Assembly (NCBI GenBank): GCA_964615935.1
Contig: CAZTTG010000019.1
Coordinates: 1 to 64,000, forward strand
Length of the DNA stretch: 64,000 bases
Source: CAZTTG01 sp964615935
Lineage (GTDB): Bacteria > Planctomycetota > UBA1135 > GCA-002686595
Direction of reading: 5' to 3'
Position numbers and translations under genes: made by a program. Positions 18,970-28,203 of this stretch are shown piece by piece. The notes beneath the pieces were generated by a model. The model was not told the DNA's origin, did no database searches, and saw only the letters and a list, made by a program, of their open reading frames with translations. Numbering within the stretch: the first letter of the stretch is position 1; each line of letters begins with the position of its first letter.

Positions 18970-20478
18970 GTGGAACGCTGGTCCGTCAGCCTCAGCCCCG
19001 AGGAGCTGCTTCGCCATACCGGCTGGATGCGCCGGCTGGCCCGAAGCCTGGTCCGGGACTCCCAGGACGCCGACGACCTCGTGCAGGATGCATGGGTCGA
19101 GCTCTCGCGGCGGCCGGCTGCCCATCTCGGGTCGTTGCGGCCCTACCTGGCCGGCATCGTCCGGAACCTCGGACGGCGGAGAGGTCGACGCGAGGGAGCG
19201 CGCGCCCGAAGCGAGGAGCAGGCAGCCGGCGGTGAGTCGACGCCCTCCCCCGCGGAGCTGATGGAGCGGCTCGAGGTCCAGCGGGCGATGGTCGAGCTCC
19301 TGAGGGACATCCCCGAGCCGCAGCGGGACACGATCCTCTTGCACTACGTCGAGGGGCTGTCCTCCGCCCGGATCGCCCGGCGGCAAGGCGTGCCCGAAGG
19401 CACCGTCCGCTCGCGCCTCAAGCGGGGCCTCGACCGGCTGCGCGAGGAGCTCGACCGGAGGTTCGGCGGGGACGGCCGCTCCTGGTGCACGGTCCTCATC
19501 CCATTGGCCGCAGGTCGGGATCCCGCCGCGGCAGGGGGACTGGGGAGCGCCGTCTCGGCCCTGATCAGCGGAGTCATCGTCATGAGCACCAAGGCCATGC
19601 TGGGTCTGGGCGTCCTGATCCTGGGGGCCGTCGCGGTGGGGTGGATCATGTGGCCCGATTCACCGGGGCCCTCTCCCCGATCGGAGGCTGCCTCCGCCCC
19701 CGCTGCGGAATCGCCGGACCCGGTGCCCGATGGAATCCCGGTTCCCGCGGAGGCCGACCCGGGGATGTCCGGGGAGGAGCGAACGGCTGTCCCCGTTGCC
19801 GCAACGGAGCGATCGGGCGCCCTGTTCCATGGAAGGGTCGAAGCGCCCGACGGAAGCCCCATCGCCAACGCCTCCCTGAAGCTGTTCAGGAGTGGGGAGA
19901 ACTGGCAGGAGCAGGAGCCCCTCGCGGAGTCATCGAGCGATTCGGAGGGGCGGTTCCAGATCGAGGTGATCCCGCCGCCCGATGATGCGATCGTGATCGC
20001 AGCCGAGGCGGTCGGGTTCCAGTCCACCTCCCGGGAGCTCGTCGCGTCCGAGCGAGTCATCGAGTTGACGCTCCCCTGGCTGGTGACGATCTCCGGTCGG
20101 ATACGGGACGCCGAAACGGGCGAGCCGATACCCGAGGCGAGCATCACCCGGGGGCTGGAGGCCACCCTATCCGATGAGGATGGATACTACCGGATCCCGA
20201 ACGCGAAGGACGGCTCCCTGGTCCTGATCCGTGCAAGAGCGGCCGGGTATGCGCACAGGACCGCGAGCTTGATGATCCGCGGACCCGACGAGGTGGAGCT
20301 CGATCTCCTCCTCGAGCGCGGGGCGCCTGTCGTGGTGCAGGTCGTCGATCGCGACAGCGGCGAACCCGTTCCGGGAGCGGAAATCCGCAATCGCGGCTTC
20401 GAGACCGAGCCCTTCGGCGTGAGCGATGAGCAAGGCCGTTTCCTCCTCCACGTCGTCGATGGGATGGACCTCAAGTGA
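18970..20478 (+). CDS. ECF sigma factor fused to a membrane segment and CarboxypepD_reg-like repeats, N-terminal part
   Basis: 502 residues from GTG at 18970, with GGAGG four bases upstream. Residues 1-165 are an ECF sigma factor: region 2 with LVRDSQDADDLVQDAWVEL, region 4 with IPEPQRDTILLHYVEGLS and a helix-turn-helix IARRQGVPEGTVRSRLKRG. Residues about 210-229 are a single membrane helix (LGLGVLILGAVAVGWIMW), then a Pro/Ala-rich linker. Beta-sandwich repeats of the carboxypeptidase regulatory type follow (FHGRVEAPDGSPIANASLKL, ISGRIRDAETGEPIPEASI, VQVVDRDSGEPVPGAEI). The frame stops at 20476 in DGMDLK-stop, but the same repeat series continues in the next frame from 20475, so this looks like one frameshifted gene. 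The layout puts a promoter-recognition domain inside and sensor-like domains outside (inference). Confidence 0.82.
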   Translation: MERWSVSLSPEELLRHTGWMRRLARSLVRDSQDADDLVQDAWVELSRRPAAHLGSLRPYLAGIVRNLGRRRGRREGARARSEEQAAGGESTPSPAELMERLEVQRAMVELLRDIPEPQRDTILLHYVEGLSSARIARRQGVPEGTVRSRLKRGLDRLREELDRRFGGDGRSWCTVLIPLAAGRDPAAAGGLGSAVSALISGVIVMSTKAMLGLGVLILGAVAVGWIMWPDSPGPSPRSEAASAPAAESPDPVPDGIPVPAEADPGMSGEERTAVPVAATERSGALFHGRVEAPDGSPIANASLKLFRSGENWQEQEPLAESSSDSEGRFQIEVIPPPDDAIVIAAEAVGFQSTSRELVASERVIELTLPWLVTISGRIRDAETGEPIPEASITRGLEATLSDEDGYYRIPNAKDGSLVLIRARAAGYAHRTASLMIRGPDEVELDLLLERGAPVVVQVVDRDSGEPVPGAEIRNRGFETEPFGVSDEQGRFLLHVVDGMDLK

Positions 20479-22052
20479 CGGCAGAGGGATACTGCCCGTT
20501 CTCGTGGTGGTGGGAGGTCAAGACCTCCGATTCGGCGCTCGGGCCCCGCATCCCGCTCGTGAGGGTCGCCTGGATCGAGGGGAGGGTCGTCGATCCGGAG
20601 GGCGCTCCGCTCGCCGGGATCCACGTGCGCCCGCGAAACGAGGAGCATCCATTCGGAGACGTGGACCTGGAGTCGGCCGAGATGGAAGCCCTCCATCTGC
20701 CGGGGTTCTCCAGCTACGAGGTCCCGAAACCGGAGGGGCCGACCGACGCCCTGGGGCAGTTCCTCCTGGCCGTTGTCCCCACTGACTCGGCCTACTTCGT
20801 CATGGCCCACCACCCGGACCACGGTTCCGGGAAGGCGGGCCCCATCGTCCTCGAGTCGCCCTCGAGTCGCACCTGGGTGGAGGTCGTCCTCGAGAGGGGC
20901 GCGACGATCCGGGGGCGTGTGATCCGCAACGGCGAGCCCTGGCTGGGGCTGGGGTATGTCGAGTGGGAGGATGCCTCCGGAGAGGTTCAAGGAATGACAT
21001 GGACGAAGGAGGACGGCACCTACGAGCTCTTGAACGTTCGGGCCGGCGATGTCGGTGTCTTCGTACGGGACTTCTCAACGGGCGAGTCCCTCCAGGAGGC
21101 CAGCCTGGTCGTCGAGGCAGGCAAGGTCTACGAGCAGGACTTCGCATGGGAGGAGGAGCTGGCGGAGATCTCGGGCCGAGTGACGACGGAGTCCGGAAGG
21201 CCGGCCGGGGAGATCGAGGTCTGCGCATGGATTCCCCGTCCCGGCGAGGGCGACGAGACCTTCGAGGCCGAGTCCGGGGAGGATGGCCTCTACTCCCTAC
21301 ACGTGCCTCCTGGCCGCGCATACCAGGTGCTGGCCCAGCGGGACCTCGTTCGCCGTGTGAAGCCCGACGTCGTCCCGGGATCGACCGACGTGGACTTCGT
21401 CCTCCCCGATGTCGGGGGGCTCCGTCTGAAGTTGGTGGATGCGATCTCCGGGCAACCCGTTCGGGCCAGACGCCTCCTGTCCCTGGCACTCGCCTGGAGA
21501 CTGAGCGGCACGGAGGACTTCCGCCGGATTCGCGCAGAGGTGGATGCCGATGGCATCATCGAGCTGGAGTCCTCTGTCGGCAGCATCGACCTCAGCATCC
21601 ACCTCGCAGATGAAGGCTATGCGCCGGAGATGGTCCTGGGAATCCCAGTGACCGAGAGCCCCGACTCGGATGCCCTGATCGTCGAGCTGGATCGCGGAGT
21701 CAGGGCGAAGATCGAGCTCCGCGGGGAGGCGGGGCTCGGATCCGAGGACCTGGCGGGGCACCTGCTGTTCCTGCTGGAGGACTCGCAGCTCGCGTCGGTG
21801 AGCGGCCCGTACCCGACACACGACTCTCCGCAGAATCAACGTATCAACGGGCTCTACATGTGGTTGGAGAATCCGGTGCTCCTAAACCAGATGCTCAGGG
21901 TCGACGAGATGGGCTTCGCGCTCGTCGATGGCCTGGAACCTGGGCAGTACAGCATCCGGTCCTTCCCGGACGACTTCGCCTTCGAGCCCGAGTCCTTCGA
22001 GGTCACCGGGCAGGACGAAGCTGCCGTCGTCATCCGCTGGAAGCGACGCTAG
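20475..22052 (+). CDS. Continuation of the ECF fusion protein: CarboxypepD_reg-like repeats
   Basis: 525 residues in the frame one base behind the preceding gene. The GTGA overlap at 20475-20478 could in principle be translational coupling. However, this part has no signal peptide and no clear ribosome site, and its first residues (VTAEGYCPF) complete the beta-sandwich repeat left unfinished upstream (DGMDLK). Further repeats are IEGRVVDPEGAPLAGIHVRP, IRGRVIRNGEPWLGLG and ISGRVTTESGRPAGEIEV. I read both as one protein of about 1027 residues broken by a one-base deletion, real or technical. Alone, this part would be cytoplasmic, which makes little sense. Confidence 0.75.
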   Translation: MTAEGYCPFSWWWEVKTSDSALGPRIPLVRVAWIEGRVVDPEGAPLAGIHVRPRNEEHPFGDVDLESAEMEALHLPGFSSYEVPKPEGPTDALGQFLLAVVPTDSAYFVMAHHPDHGSGKAGPIVLESPSSRTWVEVVLERGATIRGRVIRNGEPWLGLGYVEWEDASGEVQGMTWTKEDGTYELLNVRAGDVGVFVRDFSTGESLQEASLVVEAGKVYEQDFAWEEELAEISGRVTTESGRPAGEIEVCAWIPRPGEGDETFEAESGEDGLYSLHVPPGRAYQVLAQRDLVRRVKPDVVPGSTDVDFVLPDVGGLRLKLVDAISGQPVRARRLLSLALAWRLSGTEDFRRIRAEVDADGIIELESSVGSIDLSIHLADEGYAPEMVLGIPVTESPDSDALIVELDRGVRAKIELRGEAGLGSEDLAGHLLFLLEDSQLASVSGPYPTHDSPQNQRINGLYMWLENPVLLNQMLRVDEMGFALVDGLEPGQYSIRSFPDDFAFEPESFEVTGQDEAAVVIRWKRR

Positions 22053-22058
22053 CCCCCC

Positions 22059-25000
22059 TCAGCGCCCCTCCTCCCGCAGCCTCCGCAGCCGCTCCCGATA
22101 CCGCTCGTAGAGCTCGGTCTGGCGGGTCTTCAAGGAGGTCGAACGCCCCTCGATGAACACGTGGGTGACCTGGGAGCCGATCTCGAGGAGATCCCCGGTG
22201 GTCACGATTGCGTCGGCCAGCTTGCCGGGGGAGAGGCTGCCCACCTGCTCGTCGATGCCCAGGACGCGCGCCGGATACAGGGTGATGGCCCGCACCGCCT
22301 CCTCGTGGGGCAGGCCGAAGGCGGCCGCCATGGCGGCCTGGAAGGACAGGCCGCTGGGGTGGCCCCAGCCACCGGTGGAGATCGCGAAGGGCACGCCCGC
22401 GCGGTGCAGGACGGCGGCGTTGGCATAGGCGCACTCGTAGGGATCGAACTCCGAGCCCGGCAGGCTCAGGACCGGGCCCACCACCACGGGCAGGCCCTCG
22501 CGGGCGAGCGCGTCGACCACCTTCCAGGCCTCGCGCGCGCCGACCAGCACGGCGTCGAGCTCCTCCTCCCGGGCGAATCGAAGGGCCTGCAGGATGGTCG
22601 CGGCGTCGTCCGCGCGCAGGGCCACGCGCTTCTCGCGAGCGAGGTAGGGCTGCAGCGCCGCCAGCCGCTGGTCGTGCGCGGGCGCCGGGGCGCCCTGCTC
22701 GGCGGCCTCGCGCTGCAGGCGACCCCACTCGCGCGCCCGGGCCAGCAGGGCGCGCAGCTCCCCGACCTCATCGGGCTCATCGGGCTCCTCCTCCGGCTCG
22801 ACGGCGCGCGGGAAGCGTATCTGCAGCATGTCGCGATCGACGAAGACCAGCTCCTCCCAGGTCTGACCCGCGAGGCGCAGGATCGCGGACTGGCCCATCA
22901 CCGGACCGCCGCCCATGGGCGCCGACTGGGCGCGGGTGACGCCCCCCTGGCGGGTCACTGCGATGTGGGCCGACTCGGCGTTGAGCGAGCTCCCCACCCG
23001 CAGATCGGGCTGGTTGCCGCCGGTCTCGGCCAGATCGCTGGGCCCCGGCACCCCGCCGACCTCCGACAGGCCCAGCGCGGTGCCGATCGCGATCAGCCCC
23101 GGCCAGACGTGCTGGCCGTGGACGTCGTGCAGGAGCGCCTGGGCCGGGATCTCGACGCCCGCTCCCGCGGCCAGGATGCGCCCGTCCTGCACCAGGAGCG
23201 TGCCGCCCTCGATCGCCGGCCCGGTCACCGGGTGCAGGGTTCCGCCCACCAGGGCGATGGTCTCGCCGCCGTCGGGATCCCAGGCCACCTCGCGGGGCGC
23301 CTCGGAGAGCTCGGTCACCGGCGGGGGATCGGCGTCCAGGCCGAAGGCGTCGCGGCGGGTGAACTGCACCTCGCCGTCGACCAGGGTCCACTCCACCCGC
23401 GACAGCGAGGAGAGGGGCGGGCCGGAGTGCAGCACCAGATCGGCGTCCTTGCCCACCTCGATCGATCCCACCCGGTGGTCGATGCCCAGGAGGATGGCGG
23501 GGTTGAGGGTGCACAGGCGCAGGGCCGCCTCGGGGTCCATGCCCGCGTGGCGGACGGACTTGGCCGCCTCGGCGAAGAGCCGGCGGACGATCTCGCTGGA
23601 GTCCGACTTGACCGCGGCCACCACCCCGGCCTCGTCCAGCAGGCCGGCGTTGTGCGGGATCGCGTCCCAGGCCTCCATCTTGTACCCCCACAGGTCGGCG
23701 AAGGTGGCGCAGCCGGCCCCGTGGGCGGCGACCTCGGCGGCCACCTTGTAGGCCTCCAGGCCGTGGTGGAGGGCCTTGACGCGGAAGCCGAAGTGCTCGG
23801 CCGCGCGCATCAGCATGAGGATCTCGTCCGCCCGGTAGCAGTGGGGATGCGCGTCGATCTCGCCCTCGAGCACGCCCACCAGGACCTCCAGCCGCAGGTC
23901 CCGGCGCGGGGGCGGAGGATCCTCGCCGGCGGACTGGGCGGCGTGGTAGGCGGCCCACTCGGCGCGGTACTCGCTCGCGCGCTCGAAGGCCCGGTAGAAG
24001 ACCGCCTCGACGCCCATGCGCGAGGCGGGGAAGCGCTCGTCGCCGCGCTGCGCGCCGGAGCGCTTGGGGTTCTCGCCCAGGGCCATCTTGAGGGTCTGCG
24101 GGGCGCCCTCGAAGCGCAGCTCCTCGGGTCCCACCTCCCAGCGCAGCTTGACGATCTCGCAGCGGCCGCCGATGGCGTTGGCCGAGCCGTGCATCAGGTG
24201 GGCGCTGGTGGTGCCGCCGGCCAGGGCGCGGAAGATGGCCACGTCGTCGGCCTCGAGCGAGTCGCCGACGTCCACCTCCGCGGTGATCGAGAGGGTGTCC
24301 TCGTTGATCCCCCCCTCGATCCCCAGGTGGGTGTGGGGATCGATCGCCCCCGGAGTCAGGTGCCCCCCCTCCCCGTCGAGCGCGACCAGGTCGGCGGGCG
24401 GCTCCACCTCGCCCAGGGCGGCGATCTTGCCGTCCAGCACCAGGACGTCGCCGCGCAGCGGCCCCGAGCCCGGAGTGGCGGGGTGGATGACGACGTCGCG
24501 GATGACGCAGCTCCCCCCGGTGCGGAGGGTTGGCCGGCGCAGCTCGTCGGTCTCGATGGGATGGTCGGCGAGGGCCGCCGGGCTCCGGTCGTCGGGCTCG
24601 TCCTCGAGCTCCGCGGTCTCCTCGGCCTCCGCCTCCGGCTCCTCCCCGGCCTCGACCTCGTCGGCGAAGCCGTCGACGATCATCCAGGCCACCCGCGCCT
24701 CCTCCTGGGTCAGCGGGTTGGCCGTCCAGAGGGCGAAGGTCGCGTCGCGGCCCGGCTCGATCGCGCCCAGGCGGTCGCCCGCGCCCAGGAGCTCGGCCGC
24801 CGCGGTGGTCAGTCCGCGCCGGGCGGCCTCCTCGGGGAGCCCGCTGGCGACCAGCGCGCGCACGCGCGCCAGGAGCTCGTGCGGCGATCCCTCGCCCGTC
24901 CCGAAGGCGAAGCGCACGCCGGCCTCTTCCAGGCGCAGGGCGCAGTCGCGCCCCTCCTCCCACCGACGGCGCTTCTCCTGGTGGACGCCGGGCGGTTCGC

Positions 25001-26000
25001 GGTAGCTCCAGGAATCGACCTCCTCGTCCCCGGCTCGCGGCTCCGGGGGCTCCTCTCCCCAGTCCAGGGTGAGCACCACGGGAACGTCGTCCTCCTTCAA
25101 GCGGTCGGCCACCTTCCAGGCCTCGCGCCCGCCGGTGACGACCACCTCGAAGCCCGCCTCCCGGGAGAGCTTCAGCCAGCGCTCGATGTCCCGGCTCGGG
25201 TCGGCGCGGCAGGCCAGCGCCCGCTCCCCTCGCAGGATGGGCACCCCCGCGTCGAGGTCCGCGTCCCACGGCGGCCGCACGCCGGGCCGCCCCTCGGCAT
25301 GGCGCCGCAGGAGCTCGGCGTGTCGCCCCGCATCGAGCAGGAACTGGCGGAGCTGGGCCAGGTAGCCCATGAGGGTGCTGGGGTAGCCCGGCCCTCCGGC
25401 CCGGAGGGCGGCGTGGGCGAAGACCCGCGGCCGCATCACCAGCTCGCGCGCCGCCGCCTCGCGCAGGACGATCAGCGCGCTGGTCCCCGAGAGGAGCTCT
25501 CCGCCGGGCGCCGCCAGCAGGGCGCCGAAGCCCGAGCGGCGCCAGGCCTCCCCGTCCCCCTCCGGGAGCGCGAGCGCCTCGACCGCGGCGAAGGAGGGCT
25601 GGATCCCCTTGCGGTTGGCGCGCCGCGTGTCCACGCGGACGTCCGAGACCGTGCTCGGCGGCCGGTCCCGCTCCGCCATCGGCGCCGGCGTCTCGCAGGC
25701 GGCGCGCGAGAAGGCGTCGATGAAGGCCGGCAGGGCCACCAGGCCCTCGCCGTCGATGAGGCGCAGTCCCGGTGGCGTGGCCTCGCCGGCGGGGCGCATC
25801 TCGGCGATGCGACCCTCGCGCAGGATCAGCGTCATGCGGGGCGCGCCCTCCTCGAAGGAGAGCCGCAGGTTCTCGATGGCGCAGGGCCGCGGTCGATGCC
25901 GGGCCTGGAGCCGGGCCGGCGCGGGCGAGGCCAGGCAGACGGCGCCCAGGAGGACGAGGGCGGCCGCGAGGCGATCGCGGCGGAGTGAGTCGCAGTTCAT
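22059..26000 (-). CDS. Secreted triple amidohydrolase-like protein
   Basis: 1313 residues with a signal peptide (LAAALVLLGAVCLASPAPA). Three amidohydrolase-like modules follow in tandem, about 40-450, 495-890 and 905-1310. Only the middle one keeps the metal-binding HxH (DPHTHLG, His556 and His558) and later histidines (DAHPHCYRAD, LHHGLEAY). The first has AFIDAFSRA and the third GLIAIGTALG where HxH is expected, so they are probably structural. Acid-rich linkers (EAGEEPEAEAEETAELEDEP) separate modules. Each module keeps an ending of the type VGSIEVGKDADLVL. Extracytoplasmic dipeptidase or deaminase-like activity is possible; the substrate cannot be told. Confidence 0.85.
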   Translation of the reverse strand: MNCDSLRRDRLAAALVLLGAVCLASPAPARLQARHRPRPCAIENLRLSFEEGAPRMTLILREGRIAEMRPAGEATPPGLRLIDGEGLVALPAFIDAFSRAACETPAPMAERDRPPSTVSDVRVDTRRANRKGIQPSFAAVEALALPEGDGEAWRRSGFGALLAAPGGELLSGTSALIVLREAAARELVMRPRVFAHAALRAGGPGYPSTLMGYLAQLRQFLLDAGRHAELLRRHAEGRPGVRPPWDADLDAGVPILRGERALACRADPSRDIERWLKLSREAGFEVVVTGGREAWKVADRLKEDDVPVVLTLDWGEEPPEPRAGDEEVDSWSYREPPGVHQEKRRRWEEGRDCALRLEEAGVRFAFGTGEGSPHELLARVRALVASGLPEEAARRGLTTAAAELLGAGDRLGAIEPGRDATFALWTANPLTQEEARVAWMIVDGFADEVEAGEEPEAEAEETAELEDEPDDRSPAALADHPIETDELRRPTLRTGGSCVIRDVVIHPATPGSGPLRGDVLVLDGKIAALGEVEPPADLVALDGEGGHLTPGAIDPHTHLGIEGGINEDTLSITAEVDVGDSLEADDVAIFRALAGGTTSAHLMHGSANAIGGRCEIVKLRWEVGPEELRFEGAPQTLKMALGENPKRSGAQRGDERFPASRMGVEAVFYRAFERASEYRAEWAAYHAAQSAGEDPPPPRRDLRLEVLVGVLEGEIDAHPHCYRADEILMLMRAAEHFGFRVKALHHGLEAYKVAAEVAAHGAGCATFADLWGYKMEAWDAIPHNAGLLDEAGVVAAVKSDSSEIVRRLFAEAAKSVRHAGMDPEAALRLCTLNPAILLGIDHRVGSIEVGKDADLVLHSGPPLSSLSRVEWTLVDGEVQFTRRDAFGLDADPPPVTELSEAPREVAWDPDGGETIALVGGTLHPVTGPAIEGGTLLVQDGRILAAGAGVEIPAQALLHDVHGQHVWPGLIAIGTALGLSEVGGVPGPSDLAETGGNQPDLRVGSSLNAESAHIAVTRQGGVTRAQSAPMGGGPVMGQSAILRLAGQTWEELVFVDRDMLQIRFPRAVEPEEEPDEPDEVGELRALLARAREWGRLQREAAEQGAPAPAHDQRLAALQPYLAREKRVALRADDAATILQALRFAREEELDAVLVGAREAWKVVDALAREGLPVVVGPVLSLPGSEFDPYECAYANAAVLHRAGVPFAISTGGWGHPSGLSFQAAMAAAFGLPHEEAVRAITLYPARVLGIDEQVGSLSPGKLADAIVTTGDLLEIGSQVTHVFIEGRSTSLKTRQTELYERYRERLRRLREEGR

Positions 26001-26120
26001 GGAGAGTCCGGGATCTCGGGCCAGCGCGGCCGGGGGTGACGCGTCCCCCGGCCGCCCCGCATTGTGCCCGGATCCGAGCGGGCTTTCCCAGCGCCGAATC
26101 CCGGGTCGGGCGCTCTCCGG

Positions 26121-27863
26121 CTACGGACAGACCGTGAAGCCGACGGCGTCGGTCAGCCCGGTCGTGCTGGGGCTCGCGGGATCCCGGAACCAGCCCTGCA
26201 TCCAGCCCTGGTAGCCGGTGCCGATCGAGGCGCAGATCCCGGCCGCGCTCAGGTCCAGGCTCAGGATGCCCGCGCAGGGCGGCGAGCCCGCGGAGCCCGA
26301 GGTCTGAGGCGCAGTGCGCTGGATGGGCGGACGGACGCACAGGAGTCCCCCCTGGAAGGGCAGGGCCTGGGGGCCGCTCGTGCCGTAGAACAGCATGCCC
26401 GGCTTGCCGGCCTCGACCTGGCTCGCGCTCACGGTGAAGCCGCTGGAGGCGGTGGCGCTGGGCACTCCGGAGAAGGCGATGGCCGGCGTGCAGCCCGAGG
26501 AGGTGGTCTTGGCCGTGCAGAAGACGTACGCGCTGGCGGCGCAGTCCTGGCGATCGCGGACGAAGACGTCCCAGAGGTTGTTGGTGTCGCCCGGGACCAG
26601 GTTGCCGGCCATGCTCGAGAAGGCGGCGTAGCGGCCGTCCGAGGACATCGAGGCCCGGACGCTGATGCCGTTGCCCTGATTCCCCAGCGAATCGACGCTC
26701 ACGCGGGTGGTCTGACCCGTCTGCATGTCGTGCACGAACGAGTCGGACGCGCCGTTGGTGTCGCCCGCCACCAGGTTCGTGGCGAGACTCTCGAAACCGA
26801 CGTAGCGGCCGTTCGGGGCGATCGAGGGGTTGCCGCTCCTCTCGTTCCCCTGATTCCCCGCCGAGTCCACGCTGGCGCGGGTCGTCTGGCCCGTCTGACG
26901 GTCGTGGACGAAGACGTCGTGCCAGCCATTGGTGTCCCCCACCACCAGGTTGGTGGCGAAGCTGCCGAAGGTCACCCACCGGCCGTCCGAGGTGATCGAG
27001 CCGAAGCCGCTGGTGTCATTCCCCTCGTTCCCCGCCGAGTCGACGCTCACCCGGGTCGTCTGTCCCGTAGCGCGGTCGTGCACGAACATGTCCGGCTTCC
27101 CGTTGATGTCTCCCCCCACCAGGTTGCTGGCCTGGCTGCCAAAGGCCACGAGGCGGCCATCGAGGCCGAGCGAGGGCGCGTAGCTGGAGTCGTTTCCCTC
27201 GTGGCCGGCCGAATCGATGCTCACGCGCGTGGTCTCACCCGTCTGTCGGTCGTGGACGAACACGTCGTCCCGGCCATTGGTGTCGCGGGGCACCAGGTTG
27301 CTGGCGTAGCCGGAGAAGGCCACGAACCGGCCGTCGCCCGATATCGAGGCCCAGCCGCTCGGGCCGTTCCCCTCGATCCCCGCCGAGTCCACGCTCACCC
27401 GGGTCGTCTGGCCGGTTTCGCGGTCGTGCACGAAGACGTCACAGGCCCCGTTCGCATCACCGGGCACCAGGTTGGTGGCCTCGCTGTTGAAGGCCACGTA
27501 CCGGCCGTCCGAGGAGATCGAGGGGCCGTAGCTCCCGTAGTCCCCCTCCATCCCCGCGGAGTCGACGCTCACGCGCGACGTCTGAGCGGTCCAGCGATCC
27601 CGCACGAAGACGTCGTCGACTCCGTTGCCGTCGCCGGGCACCAGGTTCGGGGCCAGGCTGACGAACGCCACGAAGCGACCGTCCGCGGAGATCGAGGGAC
27701 CGTAGCTGCTGCCGTTTCCCTGGGCCCCCGCCGAATCGACGCTCACGCGGGTGGTCGTGCCGCCCTGGGCGGCCGGCGCCGACCCGTGGAGCAGGCTGAA
27801 GAGGACCAGCGCCGCCAGTCCGACGCGCAGGGAGGTCTCGGCGAAGTGTCTTGCGGAATCCAT
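26121..27863 (-). CDS. Secreted seven-repeat propeller protein with four-cysteine C-terminal domain
   Basis: 580 residues. After a signal peptide (LAALVLFSLLHGSAPAA) come seven tandem repeats of 58 residues (about 38-443). Each repeat has TTRVSVDSAG, then a PD40/TolB-like SISSDGRYVAF, then ATNLVPGDTNG.DVFVHDR.TGQ. Seven such units suit a closed beta-propeller. The rest is the shared domain: VFCTAKTTSSGCTP, PFQGGLLCVRPP, an unusual SPPCAGILSLDL replacing DDCSG, and TDAVGFTVCP. Likely an exported surface or extracellular protein; ligand unknown. Confidence 0.82.
   Translation of the reverse strand: MDSARHFAETSLRVGLAALVLFSLLHGSAPAAQGGTTTRVSVDSAGAQGNGSSYGPSISADGRFVAFVSLAPNLVPGDGNGVDDVFVRDRWTAQTSRVSVDSAGMEGDYGSYGPSISSDGRYVAFNSEATNLVPGDANGACDVFVHDRETGQTTRVSVDSAGIEGNGPSGWASISGDGRFVAFSGYASNLVPRDTNGRDDVFVHDRQTGETTRVSIDSAGHEGNDSSYAPSLGLDGRLVAFGSQASNLVGGDINGKPDMFVHDRATGQTTRVSVDSAGNEGNDTSGFGSITSDGRWVTFGSFATNLVVGDTNGWHDVFVHDRQTGQTTRASVDSAGNQGNERSGNPSIAPNGRYVGFESLATNLVAGDTNGASDSFVHDMQTGQTTRVSVDSLGNQGNGISVRASMSSDGRYAAFSSMAGNLVPGDTNNLWDVFVRDRQDCAASAYVFCTAKTTSSGCTPAIAFSGVPSATASSGFTVSASQVEAGKPGMLFYGTSGPQALPFQGGLLCVRPPIQRTAPQTSGSAGSPPCAGILSLDLSAAGICASIGTGYQGWMQGWFRDPASPSTTGLTDAVGFTVCP
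26535..27752 (-). repeat. Seven tandem 174-base coding repeats
   Basis: Seven in-frame units of 174 bases encode the propeller blades of the gene at 26121-27863. They remain similar in DNA as well as protein (for example GACGCTCAC.CGGGT recurs at this spacing), which suggests expansion by duplication. Confidence 0.8.
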
Positions 27864-28203
27864 GATCGCGCTCCTTGGGTCCAGTCTCGCTCATCGGCCC
27901 CGAATCGGGGCCCCTCGACCTCACGGAAGCGACGGCCTCGGGCCCGCGTTACGCGGGTCGCCGTCCTTTCCCTCCCCGGGGACCGGTGCATCCCGGAGGT
28001 CCCTTGTTCACAGGCGGTTACGGCGGCATGGGGGTGATCCGGCAGAAAATGCCCATCCCGCCGTCCCGCCGCGCCGCCGGACCGAGTTCAGGAGGCTGAC
28101 CGACGGTCCGCGCGACGCGGTTCCACCGGGGCTCGCCCGGGGGCGTCGAGGGCCGCTTGCGGGGCGCGGGGGCGCGCCCGGGGTATCCCCAAGGAGAAGC
28201 CCG
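27864..28203. other. Divergent intergenic region
   Basis: 340 bases between the divergent propeller gene and the repeat protein at 28204. I see no gene and no clear promoter; a purine-rich CAAGGAGAAG lies just before the ATG at 28204. Confidence 0.4.

Noticed and set aside
20475..20478. Programmed -1 frameshift in the ECF fusion gene
   Set aside because: No slippery heptamer or following pseudoknot is visible; a simple indel explains the break.
22161..25988. 1275-codon plus-strand frame opposite the amidohydrolase gene
   Set aside because: Antisense shadow; no start signal, no domain, Gly/Arg/His-rich, while the minus strand has clear amidohydrolase motifs.
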